Of a stretch of 64,000 nucleotides of DNA, positions 1-8,619 are shown piece after piece. The notes beneath the pieces were generated by a model, which saw nothing but the letters and a program-made list of their open reading frames with translations, was not told the origin of the DNA and did not search any database. Position numbers and translations under genes: made by a program. Origin of the DNA: Myxococcota bacterium (GTDB lineage: Bacteria > Myxococcota_A > UBA9160 > UBA4427); assembly GCA_041389495.1 (NCBI GenBank), contig JAWKRT010000001.1, forward strand, positions 2,294,001 to 2,358,000. Reading direction: 5' to 3'. Numbering within the stretch: the stretch's first letter is position 1; every line of letters begins with the position of its first letter.

Positions 1-1
1 G

Positions 2-88
2 GACTGCGTGCGCATCACGATCGGCACGGCCGAGGAGAACGAGCGCGCGGCGAAGGCGCTGCGCAAGGTGCGGGAGGCGGCGGCGTGA
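2..88 (+). CDS. hisC: Histidinol-phosphate aminotransferase, C-terminal end (partial)
   Basis: Only the last 28 codons are in the window. They read DCVRITIGTAEENER and then a short charged helix, which resembles the C-terminal strand of HisC-type PLP aminotransferases, where an Arg in the R-I/V-T-x-G segment binds the substrate carboxylate. The stop TGA overlaps the GTG of tyrA in a GTGA junction. A HisC paralogue before tyrA often acts as an aromatic aminotransferase, so the role could be in histidine or in tyrosine/phenylalanine synthesis. The identification rests on a short segment. Confidence 0.6.
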   Translation, partial: DCVRITIGTAEENERAAKALRKVREAAA

Positions 89-1101
89 GCGACGCCCTCA
101 CGGTCGGAGCTTCCGGCCCCGCGCCGCGTTTCGCGCGCCTCGCGGTGCTCGGGCTCGGCCTGCTCGGCGGCTCGGTCGCGCTCGCGGCGCGCGCGCGCGG
201 CGTGGCCGCACACGCGGTCGGCATGGCGCGCCGCGCGGCTCCGCTCGAGGCCGCGCTCGCCGCGGGCGTCGTCGACGAGGCGGGCGGCCCGGCCGACCTC
301 CCGCGTCTGCTGCGCGGCGCCGACCTCGTCGTGCTCGGCACGCCGGTCGCGGCGATGGCGCGCGTGCTCGAGGAAGCGGCGCCGCACCTCGCGCCGGGCG
401 CGATCGTCACCGACGTCGGCAGCGTGAAGGCGCAGCCCGTCGCGACGCTGCCCGCGCTGCTGCCGGCGGGCGTGCACTTCGTCGGCTCGCACCCGATGGC
501 CGGGAGCCACCGCGTCGGCGTCGAGCACGCGCGCGCCGACCTGTTCGAGGGCCGCACCGTCGTGGTCACGCCCGTGGCGTCGACCGACGCGGGAGCGGCC
601 GCGAAGGTCGAGGCGCTCTGGCGCGCGCTCGGCGCGCGCGTCGTGCGGCGCACGCCCGACGCGCACGACGCCGAAGTCGCGTGGACGAGCCACCTGCCGC
701 ACGTGACCGCGTACGCCTATGCGCTCGCGCTCGGCGCCGCGCCGCGCGGCGCGGGCGAGCTCGCGGCGACCGGCTTCGCCGACTTCACGCGCATCGCGCA
801 CAGCAATCCCGAGCTCTGGGCCGACATCCTGGCGACGAACGGCAAGTCGCTCGCGGGGCCCATCCAGCGCGTCGCGGACGCGCTCGGCGAGCTCGCGCGC
901 GCCGTCGAGTCCGGCGACGCCGAAGCGCTCGAACGACTTCTCGCAGCGGCTCGCGAGACGCTCGCGGAGGTGGCCCATGCGGCGCCCCCGCAGCGTCTCG
1001 TCCCGCTGCGCGAGGAGGCCCGATCCGGGGGCCCGAACCCGGAAATCCAGGCTGCCCCCACGAGTGGGCGGCCACCCGAGGAAAGCGATCCACATTCATG
1101 A
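85..1101 (+). CDS. tyrA: Prephenate dehydrogenase
   Basis: A 338-residue NAD(P)-dependent enzyme that oxidatively decarboxylates prephenate to 4-hydroxyphenylpyruvate in tyrosine synthesis. The N-terminal Rossmann motif GLGLLGGSVA lies near residues 23-32, and the family signature with the catalytic His (GSHPMAGSH) lies near residue 135. A helical dimerisation domain follows. There is no fused chorismate mutase or ACT domain. GTG start overlapping the upstream stop; the last 30 residues are Pro/Gly/Ser-rich and coincide with the leader of rpsA, whose ATG overlaps the tyrA stop (ATGA). Translational coupling of hisC, tyrA and rpsA is likely. Confidence 0.92.
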   Translation: MSDALTVGASGPAPRFARLAVLGLGLLGGSVALAARARGVAAHAVGMARRAAPLEAALAAGVVDEAGGPADLPRLLRGADLVVLGTPVAAMARVLEEAAPHLAPGAIVTDVGSVKAQPVATLPALLPAGVHFVGSHPMAGSHRVGVEHARADLFEGRTVVVTPVASTDAGAAAKVEALWRALGARVVRRTPDAHDAEVAWTSHLPHVTAYAYALALGAAPRGAGELAATGFADFTRIAHSNPELWADILATNGKSLAGPIQRVADALGELARAVESGDAEALERLLAAARETLAEVAHAAPPQRLVPLREEARSGGPNPEIQAAPTSGRPPEESDPHS

Positions 1102-2789
1102 CTGAATCGAACCACGCAACGTTTGCAGATCTGTTCGGCGACCGGAGCACTCCGTTCAAGGAGGGCGAGGTCGTCCGCGGAAAGGTGCTGTCGATCGACA
1201 GCGATCACGTCCAGGTCGACGTCGGCGGGAAGTCCGAGGGGCTCGTCGCGAGCTGGGAGTTCATGGACGACGACGGGACGATGCTCGTCAAGGTCGGCGA
1301 CGTCGTCGACGTGCTCGTCGAGGAGCCGGAGGACGAGGACGGGCGCGTCGTGCTCTCGAAGGAGAAGGCCGAGCGCCTCAAGGTCTGGGACGAGATCTCC
1401 AAGGCCTACGAGAGCGACGAGGCCGTGGACGGCACGATCGTGTCGCGCGTCAAGGGCGGGCTCTCCGTCGACATCGGCGTCAAGGCGTTCCTCCCGGGCT
1501 CGCAGGTCGACCTGCGGCCGGTGCGGAACCTCGAGGCGCTGCTCGGCGAGAAGCTCCAGTTCAAGATCATCAAGTTCAACAAGCGACGCGGGAACATCGT
1601 GCTGTCGCGGCGCGCGCTGCTCGAGACCGAGCGGCGCCAGCTGCGCGACGAGACGCTGAAGACGCTGGCCGAGGGGCAGATCATCGACGGCGTGATCAAG
1701 AACCTCACGGACTACGGCGCCTTCATCGACCTCGGCGGCATCGACGGGCTCCTGCACATCACCGACATGTCGTGGGGCCGCATCTCGCATCCGAGCGAGA
1801 TCTTCTCGGTGGGCGACGAGATCAAGGTGAAGGTGCTCAAGTTCGACACGGACAGCGAGCGCGTCTCGCTCGGGCTCAAGCAGATCCAGCCCGACCCGTG
1901 GATCGACGTCGGCATGCGCTACCCGATCGGGAAGCGCGTGCAGGGCAAGGTCGTGTCGCTCACGGACTACGGCGCGTTCATCGAGCTCGAGCCGGGCATC
2001 GAGGGCCTCGTGCACGTCTCCGAGATGTCGTGGACGAAGCGCGTCAAGCACCCGTCGAAGATGGTCGCCATCGGCGACGCGGTGGAGGCCGTGGTGCTCG
2101 ACGTCGACGAGCGCGATCGCAAGATCTCGCTCGGCATGAAGCAGATCGAGCCCAACCCGTGGACGGTGATCGAGAGCCAGTACCCGGTCGGCACGCGCGT
2201 GTCGGGCCAGGTCCGCAACATCACCAACTTCGGCGTCTTCATCGGTCTCGACGAGGGCATCGACGGGCTCGTGCACGTCTCGGACATCTCGTGGACGGAG
2301 GTGATCAAGCACCCGAGCGAGAAGTTCAAGAAGGGCGACGAGCTCGAGGCCGTCGTGCTCAAGATCGACAAGGAGAACGAGAAGTTCTCGCTGGGCATCA
2401 AGCAGCTGCAGCCCAACCCGTGGGACGACATCCGCCGGAAGTTCCCGGTGGGAAGCGAGATCACGGGGCCCGTCACGAGCGTCACGGACTTCGGCGTGTT
2501 CGTCCGGCTCGAGGACGGCATCGAGGGCCTGATCTACAGCTCGGAGCTGTCGACGGAGAAGATCGAGGACCCGACGCAGCACTTCCAGGACGGCCAGGAG
2601 GTGACGGCGCTGGTGACGAAGGTCGACCCGGCGGAGCAGAAGATCTCGCTCTCGATCCGCGCGCTCACGAATCGCGAGGAGCGGGCGGCGCTGAAGGAGC
2701 AGGCGGCGAAGGAAGCCAAGAGCCAGACGACCACGCTCGGCGACCTGCTCGCCGGCAAGCTCGCGGCGACCGAATCGAACGGCGACTAG
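1098..2789 (+). CDS. rpsA: 30S ribosomal protein S1
   Basis: A 563-residue protein of the usual length for proteobacterial S1. Six S1 (OB-fold) repeats are visible at about residues 23-90, 108-173, 193-262, 278-349, 365-436 and 452-523. The central repeats carry the typical pattern TDYGAFI followed by GL(V/L)H(V/I)S and a closing SLGxKQ. The first two repeats are the divergent ribosome-docking type. S1 brings mRNA to the 30S subunit. Start ATG at 1098 is preceded by AGGAAAG about 10 bases upstream. It overlaps tyrA by 4 bases and precedes an IHF gene, the classic rpsA-ihfB order. Confidence 0.97.
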   Translation: MTESNHATFADLFGDRSTPFKEGEVVRGKVLSIDSDHVQVDVGGKSEGLVASWEFMDDDGTMLVKVGDVVDVLVEEPEDEDGRVVLSKEKAERLKVWDEISKAYESDEAVDGTIVSRVKGGLSVDIGVKAFLPGSQVDLRPVRNLEALLGEKLQFKIIKFNKRRGNIVLSRRALLETERRQLRDETLKTLAEGQIIDGVIKNLTDYGAFIDLGGIDGLLHITDMSWGRISHPSEIFSVGDEIKVKVLKFDTDSERVSLGLKQIQPDPWIDVGMRYPIGKRVQGKVVSLTDYGAFIELEPGIEGLVHVSEMSWTKRVKHPSKMVAIGDAVEAVVLDVDERDRKISLGMKQIEPNPWTVIESQYPVGTRVSGQVRNITNFGVFIGLDEGIDGLVHVSDISWTEVIKHPSEKFKKGDELEAVVLKIDKENEKFSLGIKQLQPNPWDDIRRKFPVGSEITGPVTSVTDFGVFVRLEDGIEGLIYSSELSTEKIEDPTQHFQDGQEVTALVTKVDPAEQKISLSIRALTNREERAALKEQAAKEAKSQTTTLGDLLAGKLAATESNGD

Positions 2790-2798
2790 ACGTGCCGG

Positions 2799-2828
2799 CG
2801 GGGCGGCGCGCGTGCGCGCGCCGCCCCG
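2799..2828 (+). terminator. Strong hairpin after rpsA
   Basis: A perfect inverted repeat lies 10 bases after the rpsA stop. Arms of 13-14 bases (2799-2812 and 2815-2828) flank a two-base centre, so in practice a loop of about four bases. All stem pairs are G-C and no T-run follows. It may attenuate or process the message between rpsA and the IHF gene, or act as a rho-independent terminator without a U-tract. Confidence 0.5.
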
Positions 2829-2889
2829 TCCATCCACCTCGTCGCCGGGGGCGGACCCCGGCGGCGGCAGCGGCGGAGTGCGACGGACG

Positions 2890-3198
2890 ATGACGAAGAG
2901 CGGCCTGATCGAAGAGGTGGCGCGTCTCACGCCTCACATTTCCAAGAAGGACACGGAGGTCGTGGTCAACACGATCTTCGATTCGATGATCGAGGCCCTG
3001 AAATCGGGCGAGCGCATCGAGATCCGCGGCTTCGGCAGCTTCCAGGTGAAGGTGCGCGAAGCGCGCGAAGGGCGGAACCCGAAGACGGGCGAGCCCGTCC
3101 ACATCAGCGCGAAACGGACTCCTTTCTTCAAGGTCGGGAAGGAGCTCAAGGAGATGGTGGACAAGTCCACCGCGCCGCTCTCGTCGGACGACGACTGA
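2890..3198 (+). CDS. ihfB: Integration host factor beta-like / HU-family DNA-binding protein
   Basis: A 102-residue HU/IHF protein. It starts MTKSGLIEEVA and shows the family signature IEIRGFGSF near residues 45-53, followed by the DNA-contacting beta arm with GRNPKTGEPV, the Pro that intercalates in DNA being in this arm. It binds and bends DNA as a dimer. The position directly after rpsA matches ihfB of proteobacteria, so the beta subunit is the preferred name; HU cannot be excluded. ATG 2890 is preceded by a weak GGAG-type site. A short acidic tail (SSDDD) ends the protein. Confidence 0.88.
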   Translation: MTKSGLIEEVARLTPHISKKDTEVVVNTIFDSMIEALKSGERIEIRGFGSFQVKVREAREGRNPKTGEPVHISAKRTPFFKVGKELKEMVDKSTAPLSSDDD

Positions 3199-3232
3199 GA
3201 CGCGCGGACGGGGCGAGCCGGAGGGGGGTGCG

Positions 3233-3589
3233 GTGGCTCTGCTGCGACGCTCGGTGTGGGTCGTGCTGTTCGTGGCCGCGGTGTGGAGCGGAATGCGCTT
3301 CTCGAACGAGAACGCGGAGCCGGTCTCGATCCACTACGTGATCGGCACGCTGCACGGCGTGCCGCTCTGGCTCGCGCTCGTCGGGAGCTTCGCGGTCGGT
3401 CTCGCCGCGGCGTTCGCCGCGTTCGCCGGCCGGCTCGCGCGCGCGAGCCTCGCGCAGCGGCGCTATCGCAAGACGGTCGCGGCGCTCGAGTCCGAGGTCC
3501 ACCAGCTGCGCAACCTGCCGGTCGAGGCGGGCGGCATCGAGGAGCCCGTCGCGCCGTCGCTCGTCGCACCGGCCGAGCCCGGCGCCTGA
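3233..3589 (+). CDS. lapA: LapA-family inner membrane protein (DUF1049)
   Basis: A 118-residue protein with two transmembrane segments (about residues 6-24 and 45-66) separated by the conserved short periplasmic loop FSNENAEPVSIHY, followed by a cytoplasmic coiled-coil (about residues 75-98). This is the LapA/YciS architecture. In E. coli LapA works with LapB to control LpxC turnover and lipopolysaccharide amount. GTG start with a GGAGGGGG ribosome site. The next gene encodes a LapB-like TPR protein 19 bases downstream, supporting the assignment. Confidence 0.8.
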   Translation: MALLRRSVWVVLFVAAVWSGMRFSNENAEPVSIHYVIGTLHGVPLWLALVGSFAVGLAAAFAAFAGRLARASLAQRRYRKTVAALESEVHQLRNLPVEAGGIEEPVAPSLVAPAEPGA

Positions 3590-3608
3590 CGGCGGGAGGC
3601 AGCGACGC

Positions 3609-4676
3609 GTGGCCAGAGGGGAGCGGGACGGCGGAGCCGGAGCGCGGCGCGAGGCGCGGCTGCGCGCGGCGCTGCAGGGCTTCGCGGACGGCGACCTCGC
3701 GGGCGCCGAGGCCGCGCTCGCCGGGATCGTCCGCGAGGACTCCGACGACGCGCAGGCCTACCTCGCGCTCGCGCGCACCTACCGCGCGCGCGGCGAGGTC
3801 GGGCGCGCGCTCCGCATCCACCAGAACCTCGCGCTGCGGCGCGACCTGCCGCGCGAGCTCGACCTGCGCGTGCGGCTCGGGCTCGCCGGCGACCTGCGCG
3901 CCGGCGGCTACCGCGAGCGCGCGATCGCGGCCTACCGCGAGGTGCTCGCCCACGACCCGCGCAACGGCGAGGCGCTCGCCGCGCTCGTCGCGCTCTGCGA
4001 GGAGGCGGGCGACCCGGCGGCCGCCCTCGGCGCGGTGCGCAAGGCGCGGGGCTGGCTCGGGCGCGGCGACGCCGCGCTCGAGACGCGCCTCGTGATCGCC
4101 CAGGCGCGCGCGGCGCACGAAGCGGGGCGCAGCCGCGAGGCGCGCGGGCTCGCGCGGCGCGCGGCGAAGCTCGCCCCGCACGACCCGGCTCCGCGCGTCC
4201 TGCTCGGCGATCTCGAAGCCGAGCGCGGGCGCGGCGGCGCCGCGCTCGCGGCGTGGTCGGCGGCCGTCGGTCTCGCGGGCGCGGGCGACGACGCGCTGTG
4301 GGAACGCATCCGCTCCGCGCACGCGGCGAAGGGCGGACGCGGGAGCGACGCCGGCGAGGCCTTCGTGCGCACGCACCTCGCGGCCCATCCCGACGACCGC
4401 GCGGCAGCGCGCGCCCTCGCGCGCGTGCTCGCGGGACGCGGCGAGGTCGACGAAGCTCTGCGCGTCCTGCGCGAGGCGCTCGCACGCGCGCCGGGCGACG
4501 CGCGCACGCGCGCGCAGCTCGGCCGCCTGCTGCGCGACGAGCGGCGCGACGCCGAGGCGCTCGCCGTCTTCGACGAGTGGATCGCGCGCGCTGCGGGCGG
4601 GCCCGACCGCGAGCGGCGCGCGGCGGACGACGACGACGGGCGCGCGCGGAGCGGGGACGAGGAGGCGAGCGGATGA
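3609..4676 (+). CDS. TPR protein, LapB-like without rubredoxin domain
   Basis: A 355-residue protein built of repeated TPR helices with A/G at the usual positions (for example ALARTYRARGEVGRAL, AIAAYREVLAHDPRN, RVLLGDLEAERG). Position after lapA and the TPR layout point to LapB/YciM. However, the C-terminal rubredoxin-like zinc domain of E. coli LapB is missing: the protein has a single Cys (near residue 127) and no CxxC pair. The N-terminal membrane anchor is also absent. GTG start. Stop overlaps the mutS ATG by four bases. Confidence 0.65.
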   Translation: MARGERDGGAGARREARLRAALQGFADGDLAGAEAALAGIVREDSDDAQAYLALARTYRARGEVGRALRIHQNLALRRDLPRELDLRVRLGLAGDLRAGGYRERAIAAYREVLAHDPRNGEALAALVALCEEAGDPAAALGAVRKARGWLGRGDAALETRLVIAQARAAHEAGRSREARGLARRAAKLAPHDPAPRVLLGDLEAERGRGGAALAAWSAAVGLAGAGDDALWERIRSAHAAKGGRGSDAGEAFVRTHLAAHPDDRAAARALARVLAGRGEVDEALRVLREALARAPGDARTRAQLGRLLRDERRDAEALAVFDEWIARAAGGPDRERRAADDDDGRARSGDEEASG

Positions 4677-7390
4677 GCTCTTCCTCGCTCGAGACTCCGA
4701 TGATGCAGCAGTACCTCGCGGTCAAGGCGCGCCACCCCGACGCGATCGTCTTCTACCGCATGGGCGACTTCTACGAGATGTTCCTCGACGACGCGGAGCT
4801 CGCCGCGCCGCTGCTCGACATCGCGCTCACGACGCGCGACCGCAACAAGCCCGACCCGGTGCCGATGTGCGGCGTGCCCGTGCACGCGGCCGACCAGCAC
4901 ATCAAGACGCTCGCGCGGCTCGGCCACCGCGTCGCCATCTGCGAGCAGGTCGAGGACGCGCGCAAGGCCGGCGGCCGGCGGCTGGTCCGGCGCGAGGTGG
5001 TCGAGGTCGTGACGCCCGGACTCGTCGGCGACCCGACCGGCATCGAGGCCGCGCGCGAGGTCGTGCTCGCCGCGCTCGCGTCGGCGGGCGAGACGGGCGG
5101 CGTCGCCGGCCTCGCGGTGCTCGACGCGACGACGGGCGACTTCCGCGCGACCGCCGCGCGCAGCGAGGCCGCGCTGCCCGACGCGATCGCGCAGGAGCTC
5201 GAGCGCATCGCGCCGCGCGAGCTGCTCGTCGCGCGCGACGAGCTCGAGACGCTGCGCGCGCCGCTCGCCGCGCGCCTTCCCGGCGTCGTCGTGACCGGCG
5301 TCGAGGCGGCGTGCTTCGAGCCGCGCGAGGTCCCCGTCGCGCCGGAAGGCTTCGCGCCCGACGGCGACGACGCGGCGATGCGCGCCTGCGCGGCGCTGCT
5401 CCGCTACGTGCACGCGAACCAGCCGTTCGCACTCGAGAACGCGCCGCGCCTGCGACGTTATGCGCTCACCGACACGATGGTCGTCGACGCCGCGACCCGC
5501 GCGCACCTCGAGCTGTTCGAGAGCAGCGAGGACGGGTCGCGGCGCGGCACGCTCGTCGAGCAGATCGATCGCACGACGACGCCGCTCGGTGCGCGCCGCC
5601 TCGCGCGCTGGCTCGCCTACCCGTTGCTCGACCCGGAGGCGATCCGTGCGCGGCAGGACGCCGTCGCCCATCTCGCCGATCGCGACCGGCTGCGCGCGCG
5701 CCTGCGCGACGCGACGAAGGGCGTGCGCGATCTCGAGCGGCTGCTCGCGCGCGCGGCGCGTCCGGGCTCGGTGCCGCGCGACCTCGGCCAGCTGCGCGGT
5801 GCACTCGAGGCGCTGCCCGGCGTCGTCGCGGCCCTCGCCGCATCGGACGACGCGTGGGTCGACGAGGGCGGGGCGCGGCCGGCCGCGCTCGCGGCGCCCG
5901 AGCCGCTGCCCGAGCTGGCCGGGCTGCTCGCCGACGCGCTCGTCGACGACCCGCCCGTCGTCCCGCGCGGCTCGCGCGGCGCGAACGAGACGGGCTACAT
6001 CCGCGCCGGCTACCGCGCCGACCTCGACGCGCTGCGCGAGAGCGCCGAGAAGGGGCGCGAGTGGATCGCCGGGCTCGAGGCGCAGGAGCGCGAGCGCAGC
6101 GGCATCGCGACGCTCAAGGTGCGCTTCCACCCGGTGCACGGCTACTCGCTCGAGGTCCCGAAGAGCCAGCTCGGGCGCGTGCCCGCCGACTACGAGCGCA
6201 AGCAGACCCTCGCGAACGCCGAGCGCTTCACGACCGGCGCGCTGCGCGAGTTCGAGAGCCGCGTCGTCGGCGCGAACGAGCGCGCGGCCGAGCTCGAGCG
6301 CGCGCTCTTCGACGAGCTGCGAGCGGCGGTCGTCGCGCGCGCGGAGGATGTCCGGCGCGCGGCCGATGCGGTCGCGGGGCTCGACGCGCTCGCGTCGCTC
6401 GCCGAGACCGCGCGCGTGCGCGCGTGGGTGCGGCCGGAGGTCGACGACACGGAGCGGCTCGAGGTGCGCGGCGGTCGTCACCCCGTCGTCGAGGCCGCGC
6501 TCGAGCGCGCGCGGCGCGACGGCTTCGTCGCCAACGACACGCTGCTCGACACGGGCGACGCGCAGATCCTGCTGCTCACCGGCCCCAACATGTCGGGCAA
6601 GAGCACCTACCTGCGCCAGGTCGCGCTGATCGCGCTGCTCGCGCAGGTCGGGAGCTTCGTGCCGGCGGAGTCCGCGCGCATCGGCGTCGTCGACCGCATC
6701 TTCACGCGGGTCGGCGCCTCGGACCGGCTCGCGCGCGGCGAGTCGACGTTCATGGTGGAGATGCGCGAGACGGCCGACATCCTGCGGCAGGCGACGACGC
6801 GCAGCCTCGTCATCCTCGACGAGATCGGGCGCGGCACGAGCACGTTCGACGGGCTCGCGATCGCGTGGGCGGTGGCCGAGCACCTGCACGACACGCCCGC
6901 GCTCGCCGCGCGCACGCTGTTCGCGACGCACTACCACGAGCTGATCGACCTCGCGCTCGCGAAGCCGCGCGTGCGCAACGCGCACTTCGAGGCGCGCGAG
7001 CTCGCGGGCGAGGTCGTCTTCCTGCGGCGCCTCGTGGCGGGCGGCGCGAGCCGCTCGTACGGCATCCAGGTCGCGCGGCTGGCCGGCCTCCCGCGCGACG
7101 TCGTGACGCGCGCGCAGGAGATCCTCGCGAACCTCGAGCGCGGCGAGCTCGACGCCGAGGGGCAGCCGCGGCTCGCGCACGGAGCCCGCCCGCGTCCGCG
7201 CGCGCAGGAGCGCGCGGAAGGGCAGCTCGCGTTCGCGCTCTCGCCCGCGGCGGGCGGCCCCTCGCGCGCGGAGCGCGACGTGCTCGACGCCGTGAGGGGC
7301 GCGGCGGTCGAGCGGATGACGCCGCTCGAGGCGCTGCTCGAGCTCGACCGGCTGCGCGGCCTGCTCGCGCGCGAGGACGGCGAGGCGTGA
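4673..7390 (+). CDS. mutS: DNA mismatch repair protein MutS
   Basis: A 905-residue mismatch-recognition ATPase. The N-terminal mismatch-binding F-x-E motif is present as DFYEMF at residues 32-37. The connector, lever/clamp and ATPase domains follow. The Walker A motif GPNMSGKST is near residues 637-645, Walker B is ILDEIGRGTSTFDG, and FATHYHEL is present downstream. A disordered linker and the helix-turn-helix end (MTPLEALLELDRL) close the protein. Length is slightly above the E. coli enzyme (853). The start at 4673 overlaps the upstream stop and the stop overlaps the amidase GTG. No nearby mutL was seen. Confidence 0.97.
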   Translation: MSSSSLETPMMQQYLAVKARHPDAIVFYRMGDFYEMFLDDAELAAPLLDIALTTRDRNKPDPVPMCGVPVHAADQHIKTLARLGHRVAICEQVEDARKAGGRRLVRREVVEVVTPGLVGDPTGIEAAREVVLAALASAGETGGVAGLAVLDATTGDFRATAARSEAALPDAIAQELERIAPRELLVARDELETLRAPLAARLPGVVVTGVEAACFEPREVPVAPEGFAPDGDDAAMRACAALLRYVHANQPFALENAPRLRRYALTDTMVVDAATRAHLELFESSEDGSRRGTLVEQIDRTTTPLGARRLARWLAYPLLDPEAIRARQDAVAHLADRDRLRARLRDATKGVRDLERLLARAARPGSVPRDLGQLRGALEALPGVVAALAASDDAWVDEGGARPAALAAPEPLPELAGLLADALVDDPPVVPRGSRGANETGYIRAGYRADLDALRESAEKGREWIAGLEAQERERSGIATLKVRFHPVHGYSLEVPKSQLGRVPADYERKQTLANAERFTTGALREFESRVVGANERAAELERALFDELRAAVVARAEDVRRAADAVAGLDALASLAETARVRAWVRPEVDDTERLEVRGGRHPVVEAALERARRDGFVANDTLLDTGDAQILLLTGPNMSGKSTYLRQVALIALLAQVGSFVPAESARIGVVDRIFTRVGASDRLARGESTFMVEMRETADILRQATTRSLVILDEIGRGTSTFDGLAIAWAVAEHLHDTPALAARTLFATHYHELIDLALAKPRVRNAHFEARELAGEVVFLRRLVAGGASRSYGIQVARLAGLPRDVVTRAQEILANLERGELDAEGQPRLAHGARPRPRAQERAEGQLAFALSPAAGGPSRAERDVLDAVRGAAVERMTPLEALLELDRLRGLLAREDGEA

Positions 7391-8619
7391 GGCGCGCACG
7401 CGCGACGCGGACGTTCGCGCTCGCGGTGCTCGCCGCGCTCGCGCCGCTGCTGCTCGCGGCCGAGCGGCCGCCCGGGCTCGGCGACGTGCGCGACGTGCGC
7501 ACCTGGTCGCACCCCGACTTCACGCGCGTCGTCGTCGAGCTGTCGCGCGCCGTGCCCGAGCCCGTCGTGCGCTCGCTCTCGGCGAACCGTTCCGCGTCGC
7601 GCCCCGATCGCCTCTACCTCGACCTCGCCGGGATCTGGGTCGGGCGCGACTACGTCGACGGCATCGCGATCGGAGACGGGCTCCTGCGCGCGGTGCGGCT
7701 CGGACAGAACACGCAGCGCACGGCGCGCGTCGTCGTCGACCTCGAGCACTACGAGCGCCACCGCCTGCTCGTGCTGCGCTCGCCCGATCGCGTCGTGCTC
7801 GACGTGTACGGCGCGCGCGACGACGCGCCGCCGGGCGCGCAGCGCGGCGGCGCCTTCGCGTCGCGGCCGCCGAGCGGCGATGGAGGAGCGCGGCTCTCGC
7901 TCCCGCTGCGCGGCGTGCAGCGCATCGTCGTCGACCCCGGCCACGGCGGGCGCGACCCCGGCGCGATCGGCATCGGACGCGTGCACGAGAAGGACGTGAA
8001 CCTGCGGCTCGCCAAGCGCCTCGCGTCCGAGCTGCGCGGCGAGGGCTTCGAGGTCGTGCTCACGCGGGAGGACGACCGCTACCTCGACCTCGAGGAGCGC
8101 ACGGCGCTCGCCGAGTCCGCTGACGGCGACCTCTTCGTGTCCGTGCACGCGAACTCGTCGCCGCGCGTCGACACCCGCGGCATCGAGATCTACTACCTCG
8201 ACGACGAGCACGAGCGGCACAGCCTCGACGTCGCCGCGCGCGAGAGCGGCGTGCCGCGCAGCGAGCTCGACTCGCTGCAGCGCACGCTCGCGAAGCTGCG
8301 CATCGGCGAGACGGGGCTGCACTCCGAGACGCTCGCGCGCTTCGTCCACGAGGACGTGATGGACGGCCTCGCGACCGATCGCCGCACGCGCGACATGCCC
8401 GACCTCGGCGTCAAGAAGGGCCCGTTCTACGTGCTCTTCCTGTCGAGCATGCCGTCGATCCTCGTCGAAGCGGGCTTCCTCACGAACCGCGACGACGCGA
8501 AGCTGCTGCGCAGCGACGCCTACCTCGACCTGCTCGCGCACCGCGTCGCGCGCGGGCTCGTGCGCTACCGCGACGAGCTGCCGAGCCGCGTGGCGCGCGT
8601 CGGCGGAGTCGGACGGTGA
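7387..8619 (+). CDS. amiC: N-acetylmuramoyl-L-alanine amidase (AmiC type)
   Basis: A 410-residue exported cell-wall hydrolase that cleaves the amide bond between MurNAc and L-Ala. A signal peptide covers residues 1-24 (Arg-rich start, then a Leu/Ala core). An AMIN targeting domain (about 30-145) begins with DVRTWSHPDFTRVVVEL. The Amidase_3 domain starts with the zinc motif VDPGHGGRDPGA near residue 180, then SVHAN and the catalytic ILVEAGFLTN. It has the AMIN-amidase order of AmiC/AmiB, which septal EnvC/NlpD-type factors activate in other bacteria. GTG start in a GTGA overlap with mutS; stop overlaps glnD. Confidence 0.93.
   Translation: MRRARATRTFALAVLAALAPLLLAAERPPGLGDVRDVRTWSHPDFTRVVVELSRAVPEPVVRSLSANRSASRPDRLYLDLAGIWVGRDYVDGIAIGDGLLRAVRLGQNTQRTARVVVDLEHYERHRLLVLRSPDRVVLDVYGARDDAPPGAQRGGAFASRPPSGDGGARLSLPLRGVQRIVVDPGHGGRDPGAIGIGRVHEKDVNLRLAKRLASELRGEGFEVVLTREDDRYLDLEERTALAESADGDLFVSVHANSSPRVDTRGIEIYYLDDEHERHSLDVAARESGVPRSELDSLQRTLAKLRIGETGLHSETLARFVHEDVMDGLATDRRTRDMPDLGVKKGPFYVLFLSSMPSILVEAGFLTNRDDAKLLRSDAYLDLLAHRVARGLVRYRDELPSRVARVGGVGR

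Noticed and set aside
717..2930. 737-codon open frame on the - strand across rpsA
   Set aside because: It is the complement of a strongly conserved six-repeat S1 gene. The product is a His/Asp/Arg/Leu-rich shadow typical of GC-rich antisense frames and has no recognisable domain.
3932..7399. 1155-codon open frame on the - strand across the TPR gene and mutS
   Set aside because: Same antisense composition effect; mutS on the + strand has all its motifs.
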